The position numbers and the translations under genes were made by a program. Shown here one piece after another: positions 53,075-62,289 of a DNA stretch of 64,000 nucleotides. Origin of the DNA: Pseudomonadota bacterium (GTDB taxonomy: Bacteria > Pseudomonadota > Gammaproteobacteria > Burkholderiales > Thiobacillaceae); the NCBI GenBank assembly GCA_021848725.1, contig JAJZTS010000004.1:25694-89693 (forward strand), written 5' to 3'. Below the pieces are notes generated by a model. It did no database searches. It saw only the letters and a list, made by a program, of their open reading frames with translations, and was not told where the DNA came from. Every line of letters starts with the position of its first letter. The stretch's first letter is position 1.

Positions 53075-54265
53075 ATGCGAGTGAAGACACTGGTCGCAGT
53101 GTTGGGCTGGATGGGCGTGCAGGGTGGAGCATGGGCGTCGGGCTTCGCGCTGGTCGAACAGAATGCGAGCGGGCTCGGTAATGCCTATGCCGGACAGGCC
53201 GCGTCGGCGCAGGATGCCAGCACGGTCTTCTACAATCCGGCAGGCTTGCTGCGCATCGAGGGCAGCCAACTCGTGGTGGCCGGCCATTTGCTCGAAACCT
53301 CCGCCAAGCTCACGGATAACGGCAGCACCTTGGGTGCATTGGGGAGCGGCGGCGATCTCGGCGGATTCGCGTTCTTGCCCAGCTTCTACTATGCCGGCGA
53401 TTTGAGGCCCGGTTTCAAATGGGGCATCGGGGTGAATGCGCCCTTCGGCCTGAAGACCGAATACAGCGCGCCCTGGGCCGGGCAAACCCAAGGCGTGACT
53501 TCCCACATCAAGACGATCAATGTGAACCCGAGCCTGGCTTGGCTATACAGCGACAAGGTTTCGGTGGGTATGGGGATCGATTACCAGAAGGCCGAGGTGG
53601 GCCTGTCCAGCAGTGCCACGGCGCCCGCGGTGAACATCTTGAAACTGAGAGGCGATGACGATGCCTGGGGCTATAACCTCGGCATGCTGGTCAAGCTCGA
53701 CAACAATACCCGGCTGGGCCTGGCCTACCGTTCCGAACTCAAGTACCGCTTGGCCGGTCGGGCGACTGGCCCGGTCAATGGCGCGATCGCCGCCAATTTG
53801 ACGACCCCCGCCAGCGCTTCGCTGAGCTTGTTCAATCGGCTCAACGAGCGGTGGGACATCCTGACTGACCTCACTTGGACCGGTTGGAGCAGCTTCGACA
53901 AATTGGCGACCACGGGGGCGGTCAACGTGACGGTGCCGGAGAACTGGAACGACACGCTGCGCCTTTCCGTCGGCGCCAATTACCGCAAGAGCGACACGTG
54001 GACGTGGCGGGTCGGTCTGGCCTATGACCAGAACCCGGTGCCGGATGCCGAGCACCGGACGGTGCGTTTGCCGGATACGGATCGGACTTGGCTGGCCTTG
54101 GGCGGCCAATACAAGATGTCGGACAAGGGCTGGATCGATTTTGGCTATGCCCATCTGTTCATGCGCGATGCCTCGATCAATCACCTCGAGGCGCCGATTC
54201 GGGTAAAGGGCCAATACCAAGGCCAGATCAATATCGTCAGCGCACAGTACACCCATACTTTCTAA
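53075..54265 (+). CDS. FadL/OmpP1-family outer-membrane long-chain fatty acid transporter
   Basis: The 396-residue product has a signal peptide of 21 residues (cleavage after AWA) and the FadL start SGFALVEQNASGLGNAYAG with STVFYNPAGL, the plug-domain hallmarks. The C-terminal beta-strand QINIVSAQYTHTF ends in Phe, as required for outer-membrane assembly. The ATG chosen has AAGGAG 6 nt upstream; the earlier ATG five codons upstream lacks one. It is 37 bp after the kinase gene and 12 bp before the synthetase. Confidence 0.93.
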   Translation: MRVKTLVAVLGWMGVQGGAWASGFALVEQNASGLGNAYAGQAASAQDASTVFYNPAGLLRIEGSQLVVAGHLLETSAKLTDNGSTLGALGSGGDLGGFAFLPSFYYAGDLRPGFKWGIGVNAPFGLKTEYSAPWAGQTQGVTSHIKTINVNPSLAWLYSDKVSVGMGIDYQKAEVGLSSSATAPAVNILKLRGDDDAWGYNLGMLVKLDNNTRLGLAYRSELKYRLAGRATGPVNGAIAANLTTPASASLSLFNRLNERWDILTDLTWTGWSSFDKLATTGAVNVTVPENWNDTLRLSVGANYRKSDTWTWRVGLAYDQNPVPDAEHRTVRLPDTDRTWLALGGQYKMSDKGWIDFGYAHLFMRDASINHLEAPIRVKGQYQGQINIVSAQYTHTF

Positions 54266-54277
54266 GACAGGGCTGCC

Positions 54278-55882
54278 ATGGGTAGCGTAGCGCAGCCATC
54301 CAACCCCGCTACGACGCTGGCCGCCTGGCCGGCGCAACCTTTCGAGCTCCATTCGCGCGACACGCTGTTTGCTGCCTTGCTGAAGGCCGTGCATCGGCAT
54401 GGCCGGCGCGACAAAGGTCAGATCGAGGACATGCGGCCGGGCCACTATAGCTACGGTGACCTGTTGAAGATCAGCCTGGCCCTGGGACGCTTGGCTTGCA
54501 AGATCAGCGAGCCGGGCGAACACGTCGGCGTGTTCATGCCCAATATGGTGTCCACGGTCGGTCTGATCTTCGGCTTGAGCGCTTTTCGCCGCGTGCCCTG
54601 CCTGCTCAATTACACGTCGGGGCCGGAGATTACCCAGAACGCCTGCGAGACCGCGCGCATTCGCACCGTGCTGACCTCGCGCGAGTTTTTGGCCAAGGCC
54701 AATCTGGGCGAGACCCTGCAGGGTCTCAAGGATGTGCGCATCGTCTATCTCGAAGACCTGCGGCGCCAGTTCGGCTGGTTCGACAAGTTGTGGCTGATGA
54801 GCTTCGCCTTGTGGTGGCCGAGCTTGGCTGCTCCCGCGGGTGACCCGGAAGCGCCGGCCGTCGTGCTGTTCACCTCCGGTACCGAGGGGCGGCCCAAGGG
54901 GGTGGTGTTGTCGCATCGAGCCATCCTGGCCGATATTGCGCAGATTCGGCAGGCCTTTCCCTTTACCGAGCAAGACCGCTTCCTCAATGTGCTGCCGATC
55001 TTCCATTCCTTCGGGCTGACCGCGGGCGCCTTGCTGCCGCTGATCGCGGGCTGTCCCTTGTTGTTGTATACCAGCCCGCTGCACTACAAGAACATCGTCG
55101 AACTGATCGGGCGACATCGCAGTACGGTGATCTTCGGCACCAGTACCTTTCTCAACCAGTACGCCCGCCATGCGCAGTCGGAAAATCTGCGCAGCCTGCG
55201 CTATGTGATCGCCGGCGCGGAGAAGTTGGCCGAGCCGGTGCGCCAACTATGGCAGGAGAAATTCGGTATCGAGGTGTTCGAAGGTTACGGCGCGACCGAG
55301 ATGGCGCCGGTGCTGTCGGTCAATCTACCCGGCGCGAATCATCCGGGCACCGTCGGCCCGTTGCTGCCGGGCATCGAGGCCCGCCTGGTGGCGGTGCCCG
55401 GTATCGCCTCGGGCGGCGAGCTGCATGTGCGCGGGCCGAACATGATGTCCGGCTATTACCGCTATGAAGCGCCGGGTGTGTTGGAGCCGCCGTATTCGGC
55501 CCTGGGGCCGGGGTGGCACAATATGGGCGATGTGGTCGAAATCGACCCGGAGGGTTTTGTCAGCATCGTCGGCCGGCTCCGACGCTTCGCCAAGGTGGCG
55601 GGCGAAATGGTCTGTTTGGAGCTGACCGAGGCGATCGCCCGGGCCGCCTCCGGCGAGGCCATGCATGCCGCCCTCAACGTGCCGGATACCGGACGGGGCG
55701 AGGCGATCGTGTTGTTTACCACCGACTCGGAGCTGACTCGCGAGCAATTGGCCGCCGCCGCGCGCGGCCTGGGCTATCCCGAGCTGGCCTTGCCCAGGCG
55801 CATCCAGGTGGTGCCGGGCTTGCCGGTGCTGGGCTCGGGCAAGGTGGACTATCTCAAGCTGAGCAAACTGGCCCACCCTTGA
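54278..55882 (+). CDS. Acyl-ACP/acyl-CoA synthetase (AMP-forming, Aas C-terminal-like)
   Basis: This 534-residue AMP-forming enzyme has the phosphate loop LFTSGTEGRPKGV (198-210), the YGATE motif (337-341), motif GDVVEID for ATP ribose binding and the catalytic Lys522 in GSGKVDYLKL. Its sequence is nearest the synthetase half of Aas without the acyltransferase half. It likely activates fatty acids imported by the FadL protein beside it, to acyl-ACP or acyl-CoA; which carrier is not clear. Confidence 0.85.
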   Translation: MGSVAQPSNPATTLAAWPAQPFELHSRDTLFAALLKAVHRHGRRDKGQIEDMRPGHYSYGDLLKISLALGRLACKISEPGEHVGVFMPNMVSTVGLIFGLSAFRRVPCLLNYTSGPEITQNACETARIRTVLTSREFLAKANLGETLQGLKDVRIVYLEDLRRQFGWFDKLWLMSFALWWPSLAAPAGDPEAPAVVLFTSGTEGRPKGVVLSHRAILADIAQIRQAFPFTEQDRFLNVLPIFHSFGLTAGALLPLIAGCPLLLYTSPLHYKNIVELIGRHRSTVIFGTSTFLNQYARHAQSENLRSLRYVIAGAEKLAEPVRQLWQEKFGIEVFEGYGATEMAPVLSVNLPGANHPGTVGPLLPGIEARLVAVPGIASGGELHVRGPNMMSGYYRYEAPGVLEPPYSALGPGWHNMGDVVEIDPEGFVSIVGRLRRFAKVAGEMVCLELTEAIARAASGEAMHAALNVPDTGRGEAIVLFTTDSELTREQLAAAARGLGYPELALPRRIQVVPGLPVLGSGKVDYLKLSKLAHP

Positions 55883-55935
55883 GCGGGGCTTGAAAATCGG
55901 CCGCGATGGCTTATCTAACTATAAGAATTTGTTGA

Positions 55936-55941
55936 TATAAT
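55936..55941 (+). promoter_or_regulatory. -10 box upstream of fmdB
   Basis: A perfect TATAAT 48 bp before the ATG. No convincing -35 hexamer lies 16-19 bp upstream, so activation or an extended element may be needed. Confidence 0.4.
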
Positions 55942-55989
55942 TCATGCCGTTTCGCGTTGCGCCACGGCGCATTGCCTAAGGAGTTCGAA

Positions 55990-56250
55990 ATGCCGATTTA
56001 TGCCTACAAGTGCGCCGCCTGCGGCCACCAGGAAGATGAGATGCAAAAGGTGTCCGACGCGCCGTTGACCGCGTGTCCGAAGTGCGGCCAGGCCACCTAT
56101 AGCAAGATGCTGACTGCCGCCGGTTTCCAGCTCAAGGGTTCCGGTTGGTATGCCACCGATTTCAAGGGGGGCAGCAGCGCCACGAAGAAGGAAGAGGCGC
56201 CGGCCCACGCCTGCGGGGCGGGCGGCTGCGGCGCTTGCCCGGCCTCTTGA
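55990..56250 (+). CDS. FmdB-family zinc-ribbon protein
   Basis: This small protein of 86 residues has the zinc ribbon C8-X2-C11-X17-C29-X2-C32 at its N-terminus (MPIYAYKCAACGH) and a Cys/Gly-rich tail CGAGGCGACPAS. The family is named for a putative formamidase regulator, but its role is unknown. The start is set at the ATG before PIYAYKC; a longer frame 11 codons upstream is unsupported. It ends 30 bp before a strong terminator. Confidence 0.9.
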   Translation: MPIYAYKCAACGHQEDEMQKVSDAPLTACPKCGQATYSKMLTAAGFQLKGSGWYATDFKGGSSATKKEEAPAHACGAGGCGACPAS

Positions 56251-56280
56251 CGGCTGTAGGGCACGCTGTTTCGGCTGGAG

Positions 56281-56310
56281 AGGGCGGAGCGCGGCTCCGC
56301 CCTTCGTTTT
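56281..56310 (+). terminator. Intrinsic terminator after fmdB
   Basis: A 10-bp stem AGGGCGGAGC/GCTCCGCCCT closed by a 3-nt loop and followed by TCGTTTT. It is a convincing stop for fmdB, 28 bp before the next gene. Confidence 0.8.
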
Positions 56311-56337
56311 AACGCAAGGAAATTTTTAACCGACCCC

Positions 56338-56958
56338 ATGGCCCCCGTAAGGCGTTATTTCATCACCGGTTTGCTGATCTGGGTCCCGCTCGGCATTACC
56401 GTTTGGGTGCTCGACGCCTTGATCGGCGCCATGGACCAGACCCTGCTGCTGTTGCCCGAGCCATGGCGGCCGGAGGTCTGGCTGGGGTTCTATCTGCCCG
56501 GGCTCGGCGTGTTGCTCACGGCCTTGGTGATCTTTCTCACCGGCTTGTTGGCCGCCAACCTGATCGGCCAGCGTTTGTTGCGCTTCTGGGAGGGCCTGCT
56601 CAACCGCATCCCGGTGGTGAAGTCGATCTACGGCAGCGTCAAGCAGGTTTCCGATACCCTGCTGTCCGGTTCCGGCCAAGCCTTTCGCAAGGTGCTGCTG
56701 GTGCGTTATCCGCACCCGCAGGCTTGGTCGCTCGCCTTTCAGACCAATATCCCGGACGAGGTGGCAGGGCGGCTTGAAGGCGATTATGTGGCGGTGTTCA
56801 TTCCGACCACGCCGAGCCCGGTGAACGGTTTTTATTTTTATGTGCGGCGCGACGAGACTATCGAGGTCGATATCTCGGTCGATACCGCGCTGAAATACAT
56901 CGTGTCCATGGGGGTAGTATCAGCCGCCAGCAAGGCGGCCAACTATCCCGGCGACTGA
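56338..56958 (+). CDS. DUF502 membrane protein
   Basis: This 206-residue protein has two N-terminal membrane helices (about 5-29 and 46-75: ITGLLIWVPLGITVWVLDAL; LPGLGVLLTALVIFLTGLLA) and a soluble C-terminal domain with PVVKSIYGSVKQV, the DUF502 core. Function is not established. It stands just before aspS, a linkage seen in many Betaproteobacteria. Confidence 0.88.
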   Translation: MAPVRRYFITGLLIWVPLGITVWVLDALIGAMDQTLLLLPEPWRPEVWLGFYLPGLGVLLTALVIFLTGLLAANLIGQRLLRFWEGLLNRIPVVKSIYGSVKQVSDTLLSGSGQAFRKVLLVRYPHPQAWSLAFQTNIPDEVAGRLEGDYVAVFIPTTPSPVNGFYFYVRRDETIEVDISVDTALKYIVSMGVVSAASKAANYPGD

Positions 56959-56979
56959 ACAATCTCCAAGGAAAGCAGC

Positions 56980-58758
56980 ATGCGAAGTAGTTATTGCGGC
57001 GCGGTCACCCGCGCGGACATCGACCAAACCGTCACCCTCTGCGGTTGGGCCCACCGCCGGCGCGACCACGGCGGCGTAATCTTCATCGACCTCAGAGACC
57101 GCGAGGGCACGGTGCAGGTGGTGATCGACCCCGATACGCCCGAGGCGTTCAAGATCGCCGAAGAGGTGCGCAACGAATTCGTGCTCAAGATCACCGGCCG
57201 CGTGCGCGCCCGCCCGGCCGGCACCGAGAACACCAACATCCCCACCGGCGAGATCGAGGTGCTGACCAAAGAGATCGAGGTGCTCAACCCCAGCGTGACA
57301 CCGCCCTTCTTGCTCGACGACGAGAACCTCAGCGAGAACGTGCGCCTGACCTACCGCTACCTTGACCTGCGCCGGCCGGTGATGCAGAAGCACATGATGC
57401 TGCGCTACCGCACGGCCAAGCTGATGCGCGACCATCTCGACGGCAACGGCTTCATCGAGGTCGAGACCCCGATGCTCACCCGCTCCACGCCCGAGGGCGC
57501 GCGCGACTATCTGGTGCCGTCCCGCGTGCACGACGGCATGTTCTATGCGCTGCCGCAGTCGCCCCAGTTGTTCAAGCAGTTGTTGATGGTGTCCGGTTTC
57601 GACCGCTATTTCCAGATCACCAAGTGCTTCCGCGACGAGGACCTGCGGGCCGACCGCCAGCCCGAGTTCACCCAGGTCGATCTGGAGATGTCCTTCGTCG
57701 AGGAGGAGGACGTGATGAACCTGGTCGAAGGCATGATCCGCGCCACCTTCAAGGCGGCGATCGACGTCGACCTGCCCCAGCCCTTCCCGCGCATGGCCTA
57801 CGCCGAGGCGATCAACCGCTACGGCTCGGACAAACCGGACATGCGGGTGACCCTGGAGATCGTCGAGGTCACCGATGCGGTGAAGGACGTCGCGTTCAAG
57901 GTCTTTTCCGGCCCAGCCAACGACCCCAAGGGCCGCGTCGCCGCGCTGCGCGTGCCGAACGGTGGCCAGCTTACCCGCGGCGAGATCGACGGCTACACCG
58001 AGTTCGTCAAGATCTACGGCGCCAAGGGCCTGGCCTACATCAAGGTCAACGACGTGGCGCAACTGAACGAGACCGGCCTGCAATCGCCCATCGTCAAGAA
58101 CCTGAACGAGGCCGCGTTGCAAGAGATCGTGGCGCGCACCGGTGCCCAGAACGGCGACCTCATCTTCTTCGGCGCCGACAAGGCCAAGGTGGTCAATGAC
58201 GCCTTGGGCGCCCTGCGCCTGAAGCTGGGCCACGAGAAGGGCTATGTCGACGGCCGTGCCTGGGCGCCCTTGTGGGTGGTCGATTTTCCCATGTTCGAGT
58301 TCAACGAGGACGAGAACCGCTGGGATGCCCTGCACCACCCGTTCACCTCGCCCAAGGAGGGTCACGAGGACTACCTCACCACCGACCCGGGCCAAGCGCT
58401 GTCCAAGGCCTACGACATGGTGCTCAACGGCTGGGAAGTGGGTGGCGGTTCCATCCGTATCCACCGCGAGGCCGTGCAGGAGAAGGTGTTCGCCGCGCTC
58501 AATATCGGCGAGGAGGAGCGGCGCGAGAAGTTCGGCTTCCTGCTCGACGCCTTGAAATTCGGCGCACCGCCGCACGGCGGCCTGGCCTTCGGCCTCGATC
58601 GCCTGGTCGCGCTGATGACCGGCGCCGAGTCGATCCGCGACGTCATTGCCTTCCCCAAGACCCAGCGCGCCAACGACCTGATGACCCAGGCACCCAATGT
58701 GGTCGACGAGAAACAGTTGCGCGAGCTGCACATCCGCCTGCGGCAGAAGGCGCAATAA
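56980..58758 (+). CDS. aspS: Aspartyl-tRNA synthetase
   Basis: This class II synthetase has 592 residues, the bacterial type with an N-terminal OB anticodon domain ([20 protein letters not shown]), a GAD insertion and the catalytic core. Motif 2 is [18 protein letters not shown]; motif 3 is [10 protein letters not shown]. Whether it is discriminating or charges tRNA-Asn cannot be settled here. It is followed by a VOC gene and nudB. Confidence 0.98.
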   Translation: MRSSYCGAVTRADIDQTVTLCGWAHRRRDHGGVIFIDLRDREGTVQVVIDPDTPEAFKIAEEVRNEFVLKITGRVRARPAGTENTNIPTGEIEVLTKEIEVLNPSVTPPFLLDDENLSENVRLTYRYLDLRRPVMQKHMMLRYRTAKLMRDHLDGNGFIEVETPMLTRSTPEGARDYLVPSRVHDGMFYALPQSPQLFKQLLMVSGFDRYFQITKCFRDEDLRADRQPEFTQVDLEMSFVEEEDVMNLVEGMIRATFKAAIDVDLPQPFPRMAYAEAINRYGSDKPDMRVTLEIVEVTDAVKDVAFKVFSGPANDPKGRVAALRVPNGGQLTRGEIDGYTEFVKIYGAKGLAYIKVNDVAQLNETGLQSPIVKNLNEAALQEIVARTGAQNGDLIFFGADKAKVVNDALGALRLKLGHEKGYVDGRAWAPLWVVDFPMFEFNEDENRWDALHHPFTSPKEGHEDYLTTDPGQALSKAYDMVLNGWEVGGGSIRIHREAVQEKVFAALNIGEEERREKFGFLLDALKFGAPPHGGLAFGLDRLVALMTGAESIRDVIAFPKTQRANDLMTQAPNVVDEKQLRELHIRLRQKAQ

Positions 58759-58773
58759 CGGGCCCTGACAACG

Positions 58774-59163
58774 GTGCGCATCCTTAGTCTCGACCATCTG
58801 GTGCTGACTGTCGCCGATGTCGAGGCGACAGTGGCCTTCTTTGAACAGGTCCTGGGCCTGGAGCGTGTCGTCTTCGGTGACGGTCGAGTGGCCCTCCGGT
58901 TCGGCGCGCAGAAGATCAACTTGCATCAGGCCGGGCGGGAATACACGCCGCATGCCCTGAGGCCCACGCCCGGTAGTGCAGACCTGTGCTTCGTTACCGA
59001 TGCCGGGCTGGAAGCGATCATCGCGCGCCTGAAGCGCTGCGGTGTGGCGTTGGAGGAGGGGCCTGTGGCCAGAACTGGCGCACTTGGCCCCGTAGAATCC
59101 ATCTACTTCCGTGATCCAGACGGCAACCTGATCGAACTTGCCCGTTATCCTGAGTCGGTATGA
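58774..59163 (+). CDS. VOC (glyoxalase/bleomycin-resistance) family protein
   Basis: This 129-residue beta-alpha-beta-beta-beta pair fold has metal-ligand candidates H8, H51 and E121 and the typical YFRDPDGNLIELARY end. The start is GTG. It lies 15 bp after aspS and overlaps nudB by ATGA. The substrate is unknown; the family includes dioxygenases, glyoxalases and antibiotic-binding proteins. Confidence 0.87.
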   Translation: MRILSLDHLVLTVADVEATVAFFEQVLGLERVVFGDGRVALRFGAQKINLHQAGREYTPHALRPTPGSADLCFVTDAGLEAIIARLKRCGVALEEGPVARTGALGPVESIYFRDPDGNLIELARYPESV

Positions 59164-59603
59164 AGTCCCACAAAATCCCCGTCTCGGTCCTGGTGGTGAT
59201 CCACACGCCGGACCGGCAAGTGCTCTTGTTGGAGCGGGCCGACCACCCGGGTTGGTGGCAATCGGTGACCGGCAGCCAGGATGCCGGCGAGTCCCTGGCG
59301 CAGACTGCAGCCCGCGAGGTGCTGGAAGAGACCGGTTTGGCCGTTGGCGATTATGTGCTGACTGACTGGGGTTATCACAATGTCTATGAAATCTATGAGT
59401 GTTATCGGCACCGCTATGCCCCGGGCACCACGCATAACACCGAACACGTCTTCGGTTTGCAACTGCCTGAGCCTGCAGCCGTGCGGCTTGCGCCGCGCGA
59501 GCATCTGAATTTTCAGTGGCTGCCTTGGCGGGCGGCGGCGGACCTGTGTTTTTCGCCCAGCAATGCAGCGGCCATCCGCCGCTTGGGCGAGCTGGCCAAG
59601 TGA
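59160..59603 (+). CDS. nudB: Dihydroneopterin triphosphate pyrophosphatase (Nudix)
   Basis: NudB removes pyrophosphate from dihydroneopterin triphosphate in folate synthesis. The Nudix box G38-x5-E44-x7-R52-E-x2-E-E-x-G59 is intact. The length of 147 residues and location after aspS match E. coli (aspS-nudB). It is coupled to the VOC gene by an overlapping start. Confidence 0.9.
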   Translation: MKSHKIPVSVLVVIHTPDRQVLLLERADHPGWWQSVTGSQDAGESLAQTAAREVLEETGLAVGDYVLTDWGYHNVYEIYECYRHRYAPGTTHNTEHVFGLQLPEPAAVRLAPREHLNFQWLPWRAAADLCFSPSNAAAIRRLGELAK

Positions 59604-59654
59604 GGCGGCTTCGCTACGCAGCGGCCTTTGCCGTGGCTCGTTCGTGTTTGGATC

Positions 59655-59684
59655 CTGACGGGCAAGCGGCTTAAGCGTTATAGT
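59655..59684 (+). promoter_or_regulatory. Candidate promoter of the lipoprotein-ybhP-clsB unit
   Basis: CTGACG, 18-bp spacer, TATAGT (five of six), 43 bp before the lipoprotein start. The -35 has four matches to consensus. Confidence 0.5.
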
Positions 59685-59727
59685 TGCACCCATTGCGTCG
59701 AAAAAATACGGTATGCGAGAGACCCGC

Positions 59728-60219
59728 ATGAAGCGCATTGTTATGTCCCTGCTGGTGCTGCTCAGCTTGAGCGCGTGCGACGCCGTGAAAGAACGGATAG
59801 GGATCCAGGATCCGGCGAAGGCAGAAGCCGAGGCCAAGGCCATCGGGGCGGCGTGCCGTCTGTCCGGGCGTGGCCTGGAGGACTGCTACAGCCTCAACGA
59901 ATCCTATCCACGCGCGTCGATCTACGCCGGTTGGAAGGAAATGAACGAATACATGGCCGACCGCAAAATGGCGGAGGAGCCGCCTAAGTTGGATGCGGAT
60001 GGCAAGCCGCTCGACCAAGGCGCAGACAGCCGGACGGCGATGGGGCTCGCCAAGGACGGTGGCAAGGAAGCGGTCAAGGAGCCAAGCAAAGAGGTTGGCA
60101 AGGAGCCTGGCAAGGACGCAAAGGCCGAAAACGGCAGCAAGGTCGAAGCCGGCAAGGATGCCGTCAAGGACATCCGCCCCAAGAAGCCCGATCTGGCTAA
60201 AGAAGTCAGCAAGCACTGA
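59728..60219 (+). CDS. Lys/Glu-repeat lipoprotein, function unknown
   Basis: This 163-residue lipoprotein has signal peptide MKRIVMSLLVLLSLSAC (lipobox LSAC, Cys17). The middle part has two conserved Cys (IGAACRLSG and LEDCYSLN). The C-terminal 65 residues are low-complexity GKEAVKEPSKEVGKEPGK-type repeats that may be disordered and bind peptidoglycan or nucleic acid. The ATG with GAGAGA upstream is chosen over an earlier ATG. I do not recognise a function. Confidence 0.75.
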   Translation: MKRIVMSLLVLLSLSACDAVKERIGIQDPAKAEAEAKAIGAACRLSGRGLEDCYSLNESYPRASIYAGWKEMNEYMADRKMAEEPPKLDADGKPLDQGADSRTAMGLAKDGGKEAVKEPSKEVGKEPGKDAKAENGSKVEAGKDAVKDIRPKKPDLAKEVSKH

Positions 60220-60233
60220 GCGAGAATGACCGC

Positions 60234-60992
60234 ATGAGCCAGCCTCTGCGTGTCGCCAGTTACAACATCCACAAGGGCCTGTCCTTCTTCAATGGGCGCA
60301 TGGTCGTGCATGAGTTGCGCGACCGATTGGCGAGCCTGAATGTCGACTTGGTGTTTCTGCAAGAAGTGGTCGGCGAGCATACCGAGCATGCCGGTCGCTT
60401 TGAGGCCTGGCCAGCCAAACCGCAGTACGAATTCCTGGCAGATCAACTCTGGACCGACTTTGCCTATGGCAAGAATGCGATCTACGACCACGGCCACCAT
60501 GGCAACGCTATCTTGTCGCGCTATCCCATCGTCCGTTGGGACAATCTGGACATTTCGGCCCATGCCTTCGAAAGCCGGGGCCTGCTGCATTGCGAGATTG
60601 CCGTGCCTGGCCTCGATCAGCCGCTGCACGCCATTTGCCTCCATTTGGCGCTGACCGAATCGGGCCGGCGCAAACAGTTGCGCATCGTGTCCGAACGCAT
60701 CCAGGCCTTGGTGCCAGAAGAGGCGCCGCTGATTATTGCCGGCGATTTCAACGATTGGCGCCAGCGGGCAGCTCGCTATATGGCGCAAGAGCTGCAGATT
60801 CGAGAGGTGTTCGAGGTGGCGCATGGCCGACCGGCCCGCAGCTTCCCGGCGGCCTTCCCCCTATTTTCGCTCGACCGTATCTACGTGCGAGGTTTTGAAG
60901 TCGAGTCGGCCCATGTCTTGCATGGCAGTCGCTGGCGCCGCTTATCCGATCATGCCGCCTTGACCGCACAACTCCGCTTCGATCGCCCATGA
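60234..60992 (+). CDS. YbhP-like endonuclease/exonuclease/phosphatase-family protein
   Basis: This 252-residue enzyme has the EEP motifs SYNIHKG (residue 9 onward), QEVVGEH, GDFNDWR, DRIYVRG and LSDHAAL, the Mg2+/catalytic-His site. In E. coli ybhP precedes clsB, as here; the reaction is unknown. Its stop overlaps the clsB start (ATGA). Confidence 0.85.
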   Translation: MSQPLRVASYNIHKGLSFFNGRMVVHELRDRLASLNVDLVFLQEVVGEHTEHAGRFEAWPAKPQYEFLADQLWTDFAYGKNAIYDHGHHGNAILSRYPIVRWDNLDISAHAFESRGLLHCEIAVPGLDQPLHAICLHLALTESGRRKQLRIVSERIQALVPEEAPLIIAGDFNDWRQRAARYMAQELQIREVFEVAHGRPARSFPAAFPLFSLDRIYVRGFEVESAHVLHGSRWRRLSDHAALTAQLRFDRP

Positions 60993-62173
60993 TCGTTCCG
61001 TCCAATCGCTTGACCTTGCTGGAAAATGGCCCGCAGTATTTTCCGGCTTTGCTCGCGGCGATTGACGCAGCCGAAACCGAGGTCCGGCTGGAGAGTTATC
61101 TCTATGAGGCGGATACCATTGGCCTGGCCGTCGCCGAGGCCTTGATGCGCGCGGCAGCCCGAGGGGTGCGGGTCTATGTGTTGTTGGATGGTTTCGGTGC
61201 CAGCGGCTTTTCGGCCGGATTGGCTGCACGCTTGAGTGCGGCCGGAGTGCTGTGGCGTCACTACCGGCCGGAGCGTGGCCTGCTGCGCCTGCGACGGCAC
61301 CGCTTGCGCCGCCTGCATCGCAAACTGGTGGTCGTGGACGGACGCGTCGCCTTTGTCGGTGGCATCAACATCATCGCCGACGATAACGCGCCCGGCCATC
61401 CTTCGCATCGCTACGATTATGCCGTGCAAGTGGAGGGGCCGTTGGTGCATGAGGTGCATGCGGCCGTGCGCCGCTTGTGGTGGTTGGTGGAATGGAGTCG
61501 GTCGCGGCGGCGCACCTCGATGGGGCCGACGTTTCCGGTGCCCGCTGCCGCAGGGACACAGGCCGCCGAGTTGCTATTGCGAGATAACTGGCGGCACCGC
61601 CATCGCATCGAGGAGGCCTATTTCAAGGCTATACGCGATGCCAAACATGAAATTGTCATCGCCAATGCGTATTTTCTGCCGGGCTGGCGTTTCCGCCATG
61701 CCTTGACGGAGGCCGCCCAGCGCGGCGTGCGCGTCGTTTTGTTGCTGCAAGGCCGGATTGAGTATCGCATTCAGCACTATGCCACCTTGGCGCTTTATCG
61801 GTTTTTCTTGGAGCGCGGCGTCGAGATCTACGAATACCGCAGCAGCTTTCTACATGCCAAAGTTGCCGTGGTCGACCGTAGCTGGGCGACGGTGGGGTCC
61901 AGCAATATCGATCCATTCAGTTTGGTCCTGGCGCGTGAGGCCAATATCGCGGTGCATGATCGAGCGTTCGCTTCGGATTTGCATGACCGTATCTTCACCG
62001 CCCTGCGTACCGGTGCGAGCCAGGTGCATCGTTTGCCTTGGCGGCTATTGCCTTGGTATCGACGGGCCTTGGCCTGGCTTGGCTATGGCATCGTGCGTGC
62101 CCTGACTGGCCTGGTGGGCTATGCACGGGAATTCGGTGAAGCGGATGGCAGATCGAACCGGCAGGAATCGTGA
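60989..62173 (+). CDS. clsB: Cardiolipin synthase B
   Basis: This phospholipase-D-family enzyme has 394 residues and two HKD motifs: H110-x-K112-x4-D117 (HRKLVVVDG) and H289-x-K291-x4-D296 (HAKVAVVDRSW). It condenses phosphatidylglycerol molecules, or PG with PE, to make cardiolipin at the inner membrane. It lacks membrane helices at the N-terminus, like E. coli ClsB. It is co-transcribed with the ybhP-like gene. Confidence 0.92.
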   Translation: MIVPSNRLTLLENGPQYFPALLAAIDAAETEVRLESYLYEADTIGLAVAEALMRAAARGVRVYVLLDGFGASGFSAGLAARLSAAGVLWRHYRPERGLLRLRRHRLRRLHRKLVVVDGRVAFVGGINIIADDNAPGHPSHRYDYAVQVEGPLVHEVHAAVRRLWWLVEWSRSRRRTSMGPTFPVPAAAGTQAAELLLRDNWRHRHRIEEAYFKAIRDAKHEIVIANAYFLPGWRFRHALTEAAQRGVRVVLLLQGRIEYRIQHYATLALYRFFLERGVEIYEYRSSFLHAKVAVVDRSWATVGSSNIDPFSLVLAREANIAVHDRAFASDLHDRIFTALRTGASQVHRLPWRLLPWYRRALAWLGYGIVRALTGLVGYAREFGEADGRSNRQES

Positions 62174-62289
62174 TCGCTAGCTATTTAATCCGGCTTGTCT
62201 TCGGCGGGGATAAACGGTAGGGTAAACAAAAAAGGCAGGAAGCCGGGCGGCCAAGGTTGCTCGGAATAATCAAGATAAGGGAGAAAAAT

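Noticed and set aside
62244..62262. Possible sigma-54 (-24/-12) promoter before the first receiver gene (GGCGGCCAAGGTTGC).
   Set aside because: The GG and GC elements are 8 or 11 bases apart, not the required 10, and the -24 lacks TGGCA.
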